From contig JAOVFP010000015.1 in the NCBI GenBank assembly GCA_025738555.1, positions 1,736,001 through 1,800,000 of the forward strand: a stretch of DNA of 64,000 nt, read 5' to 3'. The notes below the pieces were generated by a model that made no database searches, was not told where the DNA came from, and worked only from the letters and a program-made list of their open reading frames with translations. This document shows, in pieces, positions 11,111 through 22,411 of the stretch (positions are counted from its first letter, which is position 1; each line of letters begins with the position of its first letter). This stretch comes from Cyathus striatus. Its lineage: Eukaryota; Basidiomycota; Agaricomycetes; Agaricales; Nidulariaceae. A program made the position numbers and the translations under genes.

Positions 11111-14100
11111 TCGCAGCGATGACGTTAGGCTTTTTGGGTGGAAGCGCTGGCGGCGCGAACGGGTGAATATAGGTGGATATACTTGGTTTGGTATATACAC
11201 AAGAAGCAAGGCCCGACTTCCCGTCGGCGGACGCTACAAAACGTTTTGTGGTATTCGGGGTGCAGTGCCATTTGCGGAACGAGGTCTGGCCCCTATCCGT
11301 TCTATCGTCATTGTCATCGGGATTAGGGTTATTGTTGTTGACCTTCCATGAGAGCCGCAAATATGGCGCAAATATTGGGTCTCGGATGCTCTGAAATGTT
11401 TTCTAGATCCGACTTCGTACTTTACTTCACTGTGCCTCAACTGTGCATGGACGAATCTAGCCCTACCATCAAAAGTAGTTACTTAATAAATCGACTACCA
11501 TTTAGCCAATAAACGACCTCGTTGATGCCAACACCGAGATCACCGCCATTCATCCGGCAGAACAAATAATAATGTAATGTATCGAGAACACGATCGTTTT
11601 ATTGCATGGCGATTTCAAAAAAACCTGAGCAGAATGGATAGAATATTGAACGCTGCTGGGTTCCGTCCGTTAATCAAGGGAACTTACATACCGAGGCGCT
11701 GATCGTTCAAGGATGCGGAATTGGGAGTTTGGGCTATGCTGCATGCAGCGCTACGGCGGGCCTCAATGTACGCTGCTACAACTGTACAGCATCGCGAAAT
11801 AATTTCTTCAGCTGCCTAGAGCATAATCTCGGAACACGAACTGCCTCGAATTCACTTTTTAATTAAGGCTTGATATTTTTGACGGGGCGGTAGTGGTCGA
11901 GGGCGGCATACGATGTCTTAGATCGCCATTTTAAAGAAAACATGTGCGCACAGGCTAATGAAGTTTGCTTAGCTGTTTATAAACGGTAGTCAGGACGTAC
12001 AACCACCTGCGATACCCGCGAAGAGGTGTGTAGTACGTACATTACCCAAAAAATCTCGTGAGCTTGTTCAGTACATCTTGTACGTTACATCCAACTCGCC
12101 CTTCTTATTCTACAGCCAAAATGCAATTGAATAATTAGCGTAAAGCGTAACTCTGTAGTGCACGTACAAACGTTTAGCATGTGTACGTTCAGTGCAAGCG
12201 GTAACTCATTGAACAGCCTGATTAGTAAATTTGTGTGGGTCAGCATTGTACCCTTCGAATTAGACAGGCGAGAACGTTGTATCCACGTTAAAGTTCGTTT
12301 ATTGTTGATCCTATTTATTTCGTCATATGCTGACAAAACTCCACATATGACTTTAATTTGAAATCCAAGTGGACGACTGACTCTCGAATACTATGTATGT
12401 GCACATAGTATTTGTAGTACCCCGTTTTTCCGCTGCTGCAGGGTACCGAACCTTTCATGTTCTGTGGAGAAGTAGTATTCTCAAAATAGAGAACAACTAT
12501 ATCGCAAATCAAAATCTATATCGAGACGTAAGAAGAAAACAACCCACCTAGTTAACGTAGATTAACATATATGGGTTGGCCCAATTTGTATACGGTTTCC
12601 TTAAAAAGGTTAAACATGCATGAAAACGGAGACTCGGGGAGCCGGATATTGAACAACAGGAATAGATATACGACTCTTGTTCTTTCCAGTCAGCAGTGGA
12701 ATATCTGGTAGCTGGAAGCGGATGAGCGAAAAGTCACCGAAAGAATCCAGTTTCAGGACATTGGTCATCGTTTAAGTCATATGATTGTGGTGGTTCATAT
12801 TTTCATAGCTGTTCGAACCGTAAGAGCGGATATCATCAGTGCTTCTACTTTGATATGCTCGGTATGAGTTGGTAAAGGACCATGTATCGTAAGGGAAGAC
12901 AAGGTGTCTAAACGTACGCGGCCCAATAACCTGACCAAACACTACAGAAATGGCTAAATGATAGACTTACTTACTGACGTGATAAGTATACCATTCGTCA
13001 CCCAACCAAAGAATGAAGAAGTATCCATATTCGCGTTATCTTCGTGTGGTAAATGACGCCAGAGAGCTCTGGCATTCCAAGTAGTGGTCGTACAGTCAGA
13101 GCCTGTTCGTAATAGCCGTGCAGACTGCATTTGACATGTTGGTACCTAGTACATGATACGCTCAGAGTAACAAGCAAAATTAGTACAGCAAATTCATATT
13201 CACCATATGGACATCATACCAAGTGATTACAATCACCGGGAATCTTCTACGAAATATCTCAAGAAACGGACAGGGTATTCCTCACGCATGTCGAGCATTA
13301 AGTCTTCGTTAATGGCGCTGTAAGGTTCATCAATAATGATACTGCGCGTCGCCACTATTATGGTATGTTGGTCCCAAGTATTTTCGCAAGCCTATAGTTC
13401 GGCAATGTTAAGACTCGGAGGTTCCGATAAAATATCCCCCAAGCTTGGACATTTTGAGTCACATGGGATTCCGGTAGCATTACTACTACTAGGATGGTGA
13501 TGCCATCCACTCGTGACATGCCCTGATAAGGCACCGAGGACCAAGTCGCAGTGCTATTTTTGAATACAACTCCCATGTATACCTGGTTAATCGGAGAAGT
13601 GCAGAAGTCGTCAAAACTAGAAACGAAATGTGATTATGGGTACATGCTTGACTATGGACGTAAATGAGTGGAGTCGACAAAACCCTTGAAGGTCGTAACG
13701 TACCAAACCTTAAGCTTACATAGAGGATCAGAAGATCTAGAGCCTTCAGGATGGTTGTGAAGACAGCGTTGTGTTCGCCAACAACGTCAAAGACAGATAC
13801 GTTCCGATAGTGAGAAACGCGACTTACCCGAATCTACCCAGTGCATATCATAACAGAGAGTTCGCAAGGTACAAGAACCTACTCACTATGATGAAAATAA
13901 CCTGTGACAGGCTTTGTACGGATCACTTCCAAATATCGAGCGTTTCCTTCCGGATGATTATTTCTGGATTCCGTGAGTAATGACCTATAAGGAAGGATAA
14001 TATTTCCTGTAATCATTTCATGAATTATAAACGAGAAAAAAATATTGAGAAAACTTGCATGCGAAAAATTCATAGCTTCTGAGTGACTGCAAACGCGTAA

Positions 14101-17100
14101 CGCAAAAGGCTGAAAGAACTAGCTGCCGAGGGCCGCGTGCATGAAAGTGGTGTCACATTGGCTGTTCCTTGATACTACTGTAAAAGCCAGCAAGGTTTCG
14201 AGAAGCTTAACTGCTATGATTTGATGAAGCTATCACGAACTATCTGATATACTTGGGAACGTTGTCATGCATTATCACGATTTTCTGTGGCTTGCGCCTT
14301 TGCGGGCATGACAATCAGCTCAAAATATCTTGAAGGTTTGCGATCAGTGCATCTGCTTCAGTGACCGTTCGGTTATAAGCCACCTCCAATCATGCAAGGA
14401 AGAAGATGTAATCGGCATAGCGGCAGGGATCGCACATGTGAACCGGACGTCCATAGCGAACGACTCAAGAGAGCCCGAAGGATGAAGAAGCCTGTTAGAA
14501 GCGTCCACATAGCAAAGTCCAGCATCAGTTCAAGGTCACGCACACAACAAAGAAGCAGGAGAGGTTTAGATCACTTCAAGTTCGCCCTTATTGCAGATAC
14601 ATCCGAAATAGATGGTGGGAGAAGCCTCTTATCGCACTATCTCAAGGAAAAGCCTCTGGGTTTGCTTCTTGTTGTAGATGAAGTAGGATCAAGGATAATT
14701 TGAATATAGTATTGTCCTGGATTACCGGACTCGTTTCCATTCTTGGGGAATACATTGCATACCCTTGGTACATGATGCGAAGCAATGTATTGAAGAGAGG
14801 CACCAGTGAAGTTGGGGTGCAGGTCAGAAGTTACTTCTTTCTGCACGAAGTTTCTGTGATGTGCGGATGAAGTCCAGTTTTCCACAGCACTAAGATATTC
14901 CTGTCGCAGAGTTGAACATCCAAACTAGGCCAATATCCCCAGAGAAGAGTTCGAGAGCCCCACCGATCATCAACGGTATTCCTGGTGAAAAGAAGATAAA
15001 CATGAGGATCGTATCTCCGTCCATGTTTGACATCCCTGAAGTGACATTCACACCAGAAGCTGAATATCATGCGGATGAACAAAACGCATATGAAGGTAGA
15101 TGTAAAATCTCCCCGACTCTTGGGCGCCGGTGCCGACTGCAAGCGCGGTCACACTGACTCTAATCCTAGAGTAATATTGCTGCTAAGGCGCTTAAACAAC
15201 GGCCTGCGCTTCCCAACTCCCGTGCTTCCTAGACAAACGGGTCATGCTTGATATGTTGTCATAACAGAGGAAATCATACTAAGCGACTGGACAAGGAAAT
15301 GGTAATTATGACGCCCCAGATTCCGTTAGCTCGGAGCAAATGATTAAGGCCACCAATGCCTGGCACCTTCTCCCATAAAGCCATACATGTCACTTGCGGG
15401 ACCGGAACTCGTGAGAAGGACGGAGACAATAGTGATAAGACAGAAACTTGGATCTGGTTTTATTAGGTATACTGTAACCAGGATCAACGGCGAGATGGAA
15501 GTCATGAGTGAATGCGCAGTAGCAGTCATTAACAAGTTGTGCATGTGGCCTACGGCGCTGACACAAACTGGAAAACGAAAAGAGAACACCTACTGAGAAA
15601 ATCAAACCATGGGCAAGTAAAGTCGCAAATTTTACAGGAAATTCCGAGCCTCACATACCGACACACCCCAAAACCAATGTTCTGTTCGCGATTGTCCGAG
15701 CGTGGACCCACGGAGGACGACAAAAATCGTTCATCTATGACCAGTAAGCCACTAAAATATAGTCATGAGTAATCTTCGTGGGGAAGATTCTGTGAAAGTG
15801 ACAGGCGTAGAAGGGAACATGAATAGGCAGTGGAAGGCCGATTTTGCTCCTTTGATTAACTTCGGATAAATCCAATAATAACTTTCCGGATTTCTGTTAA
15901 GGATTAACAAGTCAAGCTAAATATACAAAAAAAACTCACAAGAAGTTGTAAGTTGTCGAAAGTCCAAGAGACCTGTCGAAATCCTTTAGCAAACACTGGA
16001 TTGGCGATTTATTTGGTTGCTGGCAGCTTTATGCAATCCGTGTGGAGAACACAAAAAAAGCGAACTATAGCTGGCGAGGAAGAAACTTCCAAAAAGACAA
16101 TTGCGTCAATATAGCTATGAATCTGGGACTAGAAGTTATAAATTGCAGCGATAAGCAACCTTCGTGGTATGAACAAGTGTTAAGACCAATTTTTGTTTGG
16201 TTTGCGAGTCGGATGACCGTGAGAACTATAGTTATTTGTCAAGCCAGACTGGACCAAACAATTTGAAGCAAGCTCGCGACTCGGGAAGGTAACGGCATCG
16301 ATCTGAGACCATCATGTACCGACGCATTTGAGCTCTCAGGCGCACGCCAAATGCTTTGGTTCTTTCTTTTCATCATCCTTTGCCTTCATTTACTTTTCTG
16401 ATGGTTTCTCATTGTTGCAGCAGAGCTTTCTGACCCCGGAATCTTCTGGTGACCGGATAGTTCTACAAGTCAATAAACTCTGGTACTCTCAACATATCAT
16501 GAGGCTTAAGCTAAATCTTAGATGATTAAACATCGATTGTGACACGCCAAGGGATGTTCAGTGATACATACTGCGCGCCGTCTTTGGAAATCCTAGTGTT
16601 TGACGGCAACGTCAGCAAGATGCAGCGCGGGTATACGATATCTCTATATGGTGCTCGAAAGGCGCCTTTATTCCACTCTCGACTCGCTGGAAGGTCATGA
16701 GCTATGTGGACACCATAGATATCCTAATCCCCTCTAAGCTTAAACTTGAGTATGTCCATATGTTATCAACCATCCTCTGATCTTCTTGGACGCATTTTAG
16801 GCGGGGCTCTTTGCGGTGTCTTATCTTGGGATGCCGCTTCCCACTCGTTTCTGCCCGAGGGTGGGCATCTGATATCTTGCCTGCTCCATCAACCAACGTG
16901 CTTGTTTTCGTTCTACCAACTTCTGCCAGGTGCAATTTTTCATCGTGCATGGGAGAAACTTGTTTACTGGATGGAATCTCAGAATGCTTCCGTCGATAAC
17001 TGCCCCCGTTCCCTAATGGTTTCGTACGATGCTGACTTGGTTATCTTATTCATGCATATCTCCATTCACCACAAAGACCCCAAGTCGAAGCTAACGTCTC

Positions 17101-18866
17101 TTTCACTTGACACTCCTCGGGTTCCACGGTGGGTGGCTTATCATACCAGTCTCCATCTGCTTGTATGGCTCATTATTGCAGCGAGACCGTACTTTCTCAA
17201 AACCTAGTGTGACTAAATGGAAGCTACTTTCGCAATTCACACCCGTAGCACGGCCACACTTACCATCTATCTGTCGGTACTGAAGCGGAAATGACTCTTA
17301 AGTTACTTCAGACTTGGTATCCGTCTCGGATGCTTGCCGAGATGGTGTTCACATGAAAATGGACGATTTGCTCTTATGAATCATTAAGTCGATTCTACAT
17401 CTCGGGATCCTTCCTCTGATAATTTTTGCTGCCGTCTGTTTACCAAGTACTATCGAACTCTACGTGGCAGGAGCTATCTATATTCATAATCGGTCGACTT
17501 CGCAAGAGAATTTATGAAGAGTACTGGAATAACTCTCAAAAATCGTTGAGAATGCTTCTCATAATCCTTTTATCTGCTTCACGTTATGAAGATGGTGGGT
17601 CTGACGTCAGAAATCAATATACCGGCTTCGCGCATTATAAAAATCTCCGTTGAAAGGTACAGAATTGCTTGATACCGGGGCTTCACTTGCTTTTCTTGAT
17701 ATCTAGCGTTTCTCATTTTGTCTGTCTTCATTGGTAAATGAATGAACTCTAATATCAAACTTTAACTGTACCGAATTCTGCTCGAGGATTGTACAGAATG
17801 AAGGTACAACTGGATCGTAGGGCAAGACTTGCTGTTTTCGCAGATTTTCTCTGTCACTGTACGGCATCCAGGGCTTCCTCGACAGACTTCTTCTGAGATC
17901 GGATCCTGAGGATGTCGTTAAAAACGAAAACCAAACTCCTCCTATTTCAACCTCTTGTCTACCATCATTGGAGTTATCGGAGAACTCAAGGAAGAAGATC
18001 TTTCGTAAATCGAGAGGATCATTAAGACACCAGTTCCGAAGATACCAATGATGATTTCCAACTTCTGCTACGGTGTTGTCTTATGAGAATCACTAACATA
18101 ATGCTGAGCGTCAAAGACGGCTTATAATAATATCTACATGCAGAACCGTATATTAATGGCAGATTGTGAGACGATATACTCTGGAGTTACTTCTTGGTAT
18201 CGTAACGGCTTGCTGATTCATCTTTACGAGTAGATATTGCTCGTTGACGTGAGTACAGCATAGGTTAGTATACTAGTTGCCAGTTGAACAGTTCCGAAGG
18301 TCCGATATTAGATTACCGGCGATTCTGGCCGTACTACAGAGACGAGTAAACACGAGCTCCTGAACGAGGTATTTGAATATGTAGGTAGTTATCCATCGTG
18401 AGAGCTGATTGGAATGTGCGAAGTTCGAAGCCAGTAGGAGCTTCCGTTGGATAATTAAGCTCCACCTATAATTAGTGCAGCAGAGTACGGGTTCCCATTT
18501 ATACTAGCGCGATGATAGTGGAAGGTCTCACTCTGACACGTAGATTTGAACCTACAGAGTGTTTTGTTGGAAGGGAGGATAGATGATTGGATCAAGTAGG
18601 CATATGGAATGCCATCTGCTGACTGGGAAAGGCATGACTAAGCTTCTCACCTGGCAAACGTTGGCCGCCGCCGACAACGGCTAACAAGTTCTAGTCTCCG
18701 TCTAGCTCGCTTACCCTCATTTCTTTCTCGTACTTCCCTCTCTTTTCTGCTTGTGTTCTACACTCTCCTTTCCCCGGAATACCCCTTTCGTTGACTTTCT
18801 TGTCTTTTGGAATCGAGCTCTTTATTTAATACCCCCCCCGCTCAACGTGCAGCCCTCACCGCCGCT
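11111..18866. other. Gene-poor region, 7.7 kb
   Basis: No gene can be supported here. Open frames are short, change frame often and show no motif. The longest, 16746-17207 on the plus strand (ATG at 16752), is hydrophobic in parts but matches nothing I recognise. Minus-strand frames at 15344-15605 contain short hydrophobic runs that could be remains of a multi-pass membrane protein. Near 12388-12413 there is a 10-bp perfect inverted repeat (AATACTATGT and its complement around ATGTGC). The region may be decayed accessory sequence; I see no terminal repeats that define an element. Confidence 0.45.
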
Positions 18867-21103
18867 ATGTTACGAGGGACCCTTTTGTCTTGTCTCGCTC
18901 TCGCTGCCTTGGCCCCTCTGCAGGCTTTCGCTCAGGATGGTGGCATATCGGGACCGACAACCAGTGCTGACGCTGCCGGTTACTCTTGCGATACCAGCAA
19001 GTGTAAGCTTCCCGATTGTAATTGCGCCAGTGTTAACCCCCCTGGGGGACTGAAGCCTGTGAGTTTTTTTCATTCTTCCACTTCATATTCTGCTAGATAA
19101 CTACACTCGTGAGAGCGCCTGCTCATACCATCCACCATAAACGTGTCCTATGACGCGGCGGCGGTGGCGAAGTTCTTTTAATTCATGTCGGGAACCTATC
19201 ATATGCAAATAACTTATGTTCTTTACCCATGTCAGTCTGAAGTCCCCCAATTCGTGGTCTTTACTGCCGATGATGCAGTTCAATCCTATACACTCGATGC
19301 CGTTAATCAGTTTCTTGCACACCGACAAAATCCCAACGGATGCGCACCGAAAATGACATACTTTACATCCTTGAATTACACAAACTATACCTTGGTAACT
19401 GGTAAGTGTAATTATTCGCTCTGTCATGCCAAAGGCCTTTTTATCAGACACTACCCGCCTGTACAGATTGGTACGTTGCTGGAAACGAAATTGCGGACCA
19501 CACGTAAGTTTCATTTGGTCGGATCACCATGCCGTAATATTCATCTCCATATGTTGAATGACAGCATGACCCATGTTGGTTCTCCACCGGCTGAAGAAGT
19601 TAATGGCAACCTCATCGCTCTCAATGCGCTAGCTGGAATTCCGTTATCAGCAATCAAGGGTTTCCGTGCCCCGTTCCTCAATTATTCGCGGCAAACTCTC
19701 GAGATACTCTATGAGTCACAGTTCACTTACGATTCAAGTGCAGCATCTTCCATTCCTGTCACCGACGACGGATCGGATGCATACTGGCCTTACACCCTCG
19801 ACTATGGTATGGCAAATGATTGCTTGGAAGTTGCAGATACTTGCAAAGGCGAGCCGAAGTTGCCTGGTTTCTGGGAGATCCCGATGTACGCGTTCTTCGA
19901 CAACTTAGGCGTAGCAGGACCACATCTAATGGACCCATGGCTGTAAGTTTTCTGGACACCCTCTTGATAGTGATTCGATTGAGCTTGTCCATACTGACAA
20001 CCGATGTAGCGACGCCGCTAACGGCGCCAATCATGTCAATGATACTGCCACGCTTGAATACATGCAAAAGACATTTATGGATCATTATAACGGCAACAGA
20101 GCCCCGATTGGGCTGTATACACATCCGATCCATGTTTCGGTCTGTGCTTTCATTTTTTCTTCGTGATTGTGGCAATATCTGACCTATTCCTTCAGAGGAC
20201 GTATCCCGGAGTCGATGTCAGCAACTCCACCATCAACATGATCAACGCGTTCCTTGATTGGGCGCAAGAGCAACAGAATGGTACGTGAAAGCCTTCGCCC
20301 GTTTTGACCTACGCCGTTATCAATGGCTAACTTCGCCGCGTATAGTGTGGATCGTGTCTAATGAACAGCTCCTTGAATGGGTCCGCAATCCCGTACCAGT
20401 TTCACAGCTGGATACCGTGAGCGCGTTGAAGTGTTCTACGCCCCAAGTCGATTCCAAGCTCCAGATCTGCAACGGTATCCCCCAGAACGAGAATGGACTA
20501 CTTTCCCACTGCGCATTCTCGGATTTCCCATTCTACACTTGTGTACGTCCTACTTCCCTTCTATTCTATTTGCGGGCTTACATGCTATTCACCTGTTCCT
20601 AGTATGGATGCCCCGAAGTAGAGCCTACTCCCGATAATCCTAACCCAGCTCAACAAGCCGTCGACGGCCAAAGTGCCCGCCACCGCTGTAAGCCGTTACT
20701 TTCGTCGATAGTACGCGATTTCTGAGGAATGACGTCGTTAACTTTGCAAATAGTGCCTACCAACTGTTCAACACCATTCTGGGACCCCATCAAGGGCGAC
20801 TGTATCTGCACTTCAGACACTTGCGCCTTCGCCGATGACTCACGTCCGATAGGGGTACGTTTCAGCTATATCGTGCAGAGTGTATGTTGCTCATAAGTGG
20901 CTTCATAGCCTAATGGCGCCAACTTGACGGGTGGCGGGACAGGAGGTTCTTTCACCTCTGGCTCTGGTACTGCTGGGGCGACTCCCACCTACGTCCCCTT
21001 CAATGCCGCTGTTTCGTTGCTGCCCGCTGACCTTTTGTCATCCATCGCGATTGGATGTCTAGGCGCATTCCTTGGGATGTTTGGCGTTATGAGTCGTCTC
21101 TAG
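18867..21103 (+). CDS. Polysaccharide (chitin) deacetylase-like CE4 protein, GPI-anchored
   Basis: Predicted cell-surface enzyme that removes acetyl groups from chitin or a related wall polymer. Ten exons join in frame: 18867-19058, 19236-19401, 19467-19503, 19565-19942, 20010-20139, 20196-20280, 20346-20542, 20603-20687, 20754-20854 and 20909-21103. A signal peptide (LLSCLALAALAPLQAFA) is followed by a Cys-rich segment. The NodB fold shows motif 1 as TADDAV with both Asp retained, motif 2 as HTMTH (the metal His pair), motif 3 as RAPF and the late His motif as THP. A Ser/Gly/Thr-rich linker and a hydrophobic C-terminus (LLSSIAIGCLGAFLGMFGVMS) suggest a GPI anchor. Motif 1 has Ala where many CE4 enzymes have Phe (TFDD). 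The substrate is inferred from the family. Confidence 0.92.
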
Positions 21104-21844
21104 ACTCTAATGGGGTTTCGTTCATGAATATGAATAATGGAAGGAGAACGGCCACCTTCTAATGACATCTAGTTACTCACATATTATGTTTCGTTTAATG
21201 GACTTCTCTACCTGGACATCTGTCGGGCTGCATCTTGGATTGGCATATTTTAACTAATGGGACTTCTACCTATGTGGTGTCTGGACATGGATTTGTCACG
21301 ATAATGCATACCACTTTGTCACTCGTTTACATACCGCATTATCTCTAAGTAACGTACACCGTCGCACTGTACATCATCTATTTAAATGACTGCCGTGACT
21401 GGTTGGTATTTGAGTGGATTATAAAGAACGCTTGGATAAAAATGTTTCAGGCCTCATAATCAAGGTTACATGAGATAGTACCTAGCTCGAGTATGAATGA
21501 GTGACAGGAAGATACCCATGGAAGCCGAGAGCTATTATGAGAGCCTCCAGAACGTTGGCTGAGGCACTTCTGCAGAGGAGGCCAGACTAGGCAGCAAGTC
21601 TACTTATTTCCTTAGGCGCCTGAGTCTGAGATCTTGAGAAGTCATTAGCGTTAGATTCAAACAAGGAAAAATAACGCGGTCCATGGACCAGTTTCACTGC
21701 CCCAATCCCGATTTCTCCTCGAACCCCATCTGCGCTCGCCGCTCTTACCACGATATGACGTCAAGCAAGGATATGATCTCTATATATTTACTTTCGCACT
21801 TATTCTTAATCTACAACATACCGACATAACCAAATACGTCTACC
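21104..21844. other. Intergenic region with TATA-like promoter
   Basis: About 740 bp between the deacetylase stop and the next start, holding the deacetylase 3' UTR and the promoter of the small gene downstream. No repeat or ORF is supported. Confidence 0.4.
21781..21790 (+). promoter_or_regulatory. TATA box of the small mitochondrial-type gene
   Basis: TATATATTTA lies 55 bp upstream of the ATG at 21845 in a pyrimidine-rich setting, a plausible distance for a short 5' UTR. Judged by eye only. Confidence 0.4.
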
Positions 21845-22219
21845 ATGAACCTTTTACCAAGTATCGTCCGCCGTACCTCTGCCCAGCGAGCAACAATCAT
21901 TCCAGCATTCTCTCGATCTTATAGGGACGCATCGAGCCCTTCATCGAAGACCAACAATGAATCCAAGTGACACGTTATAGATCCCAAGAACAAACATAGA
22001 TCTGACGTGCAGGCAGAGGCAGCTAAGGCTGGAGGAAAGGCGCGATCAGCAGCCAACGACTCTCTGGATGCTGCTTCCCCAAACCCTAAGCAGAAACCCA
22101 AAAACACTGGGTCAGGAAATCCAGAAGGAATTGGCTTTGTTGAGCAGGTTGGAGGTGCTAGTGCCAGTGCACAACATTTCGAAGGCGGAAAAGGAAATGA
22201 GACTGCTAAAGGACGTTAA
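21845..22219 (+). CDS. Small protein with mitochondrial-type presequence, function unknown
   Basis: Exon 21845-21966 and exon 22000-22219 give 113 residues in frame if a 33-nt GT-AG intron (21967-21999) is removed. The N-terminus is rich in Arg, Ser and hydrophobic residues with no acidic residue for about 25 positions (IVRRTSAQRATIIPAFSRSY), typical of a mitochondrial presequence. The remainder is hydrophilic, Ala/Gly/Lys-rich and probably disordered (AEAAKAGGKARSAANDSLDA, ASASAQHFEGGKGNETAKG). I do not recognise a family. The intron is unusually short for this window, where 40 nt is otherwise the minimum; the alternative is a frameshift. Both halves keep protein-like composition in one register, which supports the join. 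Confidence 0.6.
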
Positions 22220-22411
22220 AGACCTTTAGTCCGTTGGTATTATAAAGATCGTTATGTGAAGGATTATTGATTTTTTTTTGTTTACTGTACTTACCTTGTA
22301 GCATTATTAAGATGGCACCGAATTGTAATCCGCTGAGCTAAGGAATGTGGAGTACCCGGTATTTAATTTCGTTAAGCCTCGATTACAGTTCCTTTGCATG
22401 CGCCTTTCACC

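Noticed and set aside
12388..12413. 10-bp perfect inverted repeat as a terminator or element end
   Set aside because: It is an isolated short hairpin without a flanking duplication or neighbouring gene; chance is likely in this AT-rich stretch.
16752..17207. Plus-strand ORF of about 150 codons
   Set aside because: No motif, no recognisable family and no flanking exons; another plus-strand frame in the same stretch looks equally open.
18530..18575. tRNA-like T-arm (GGTTCAAATC on the minus strand)
   Set aside because: The short stem-loop is there, but no matching acceptor stem or anticodon arm is found at the right distance.
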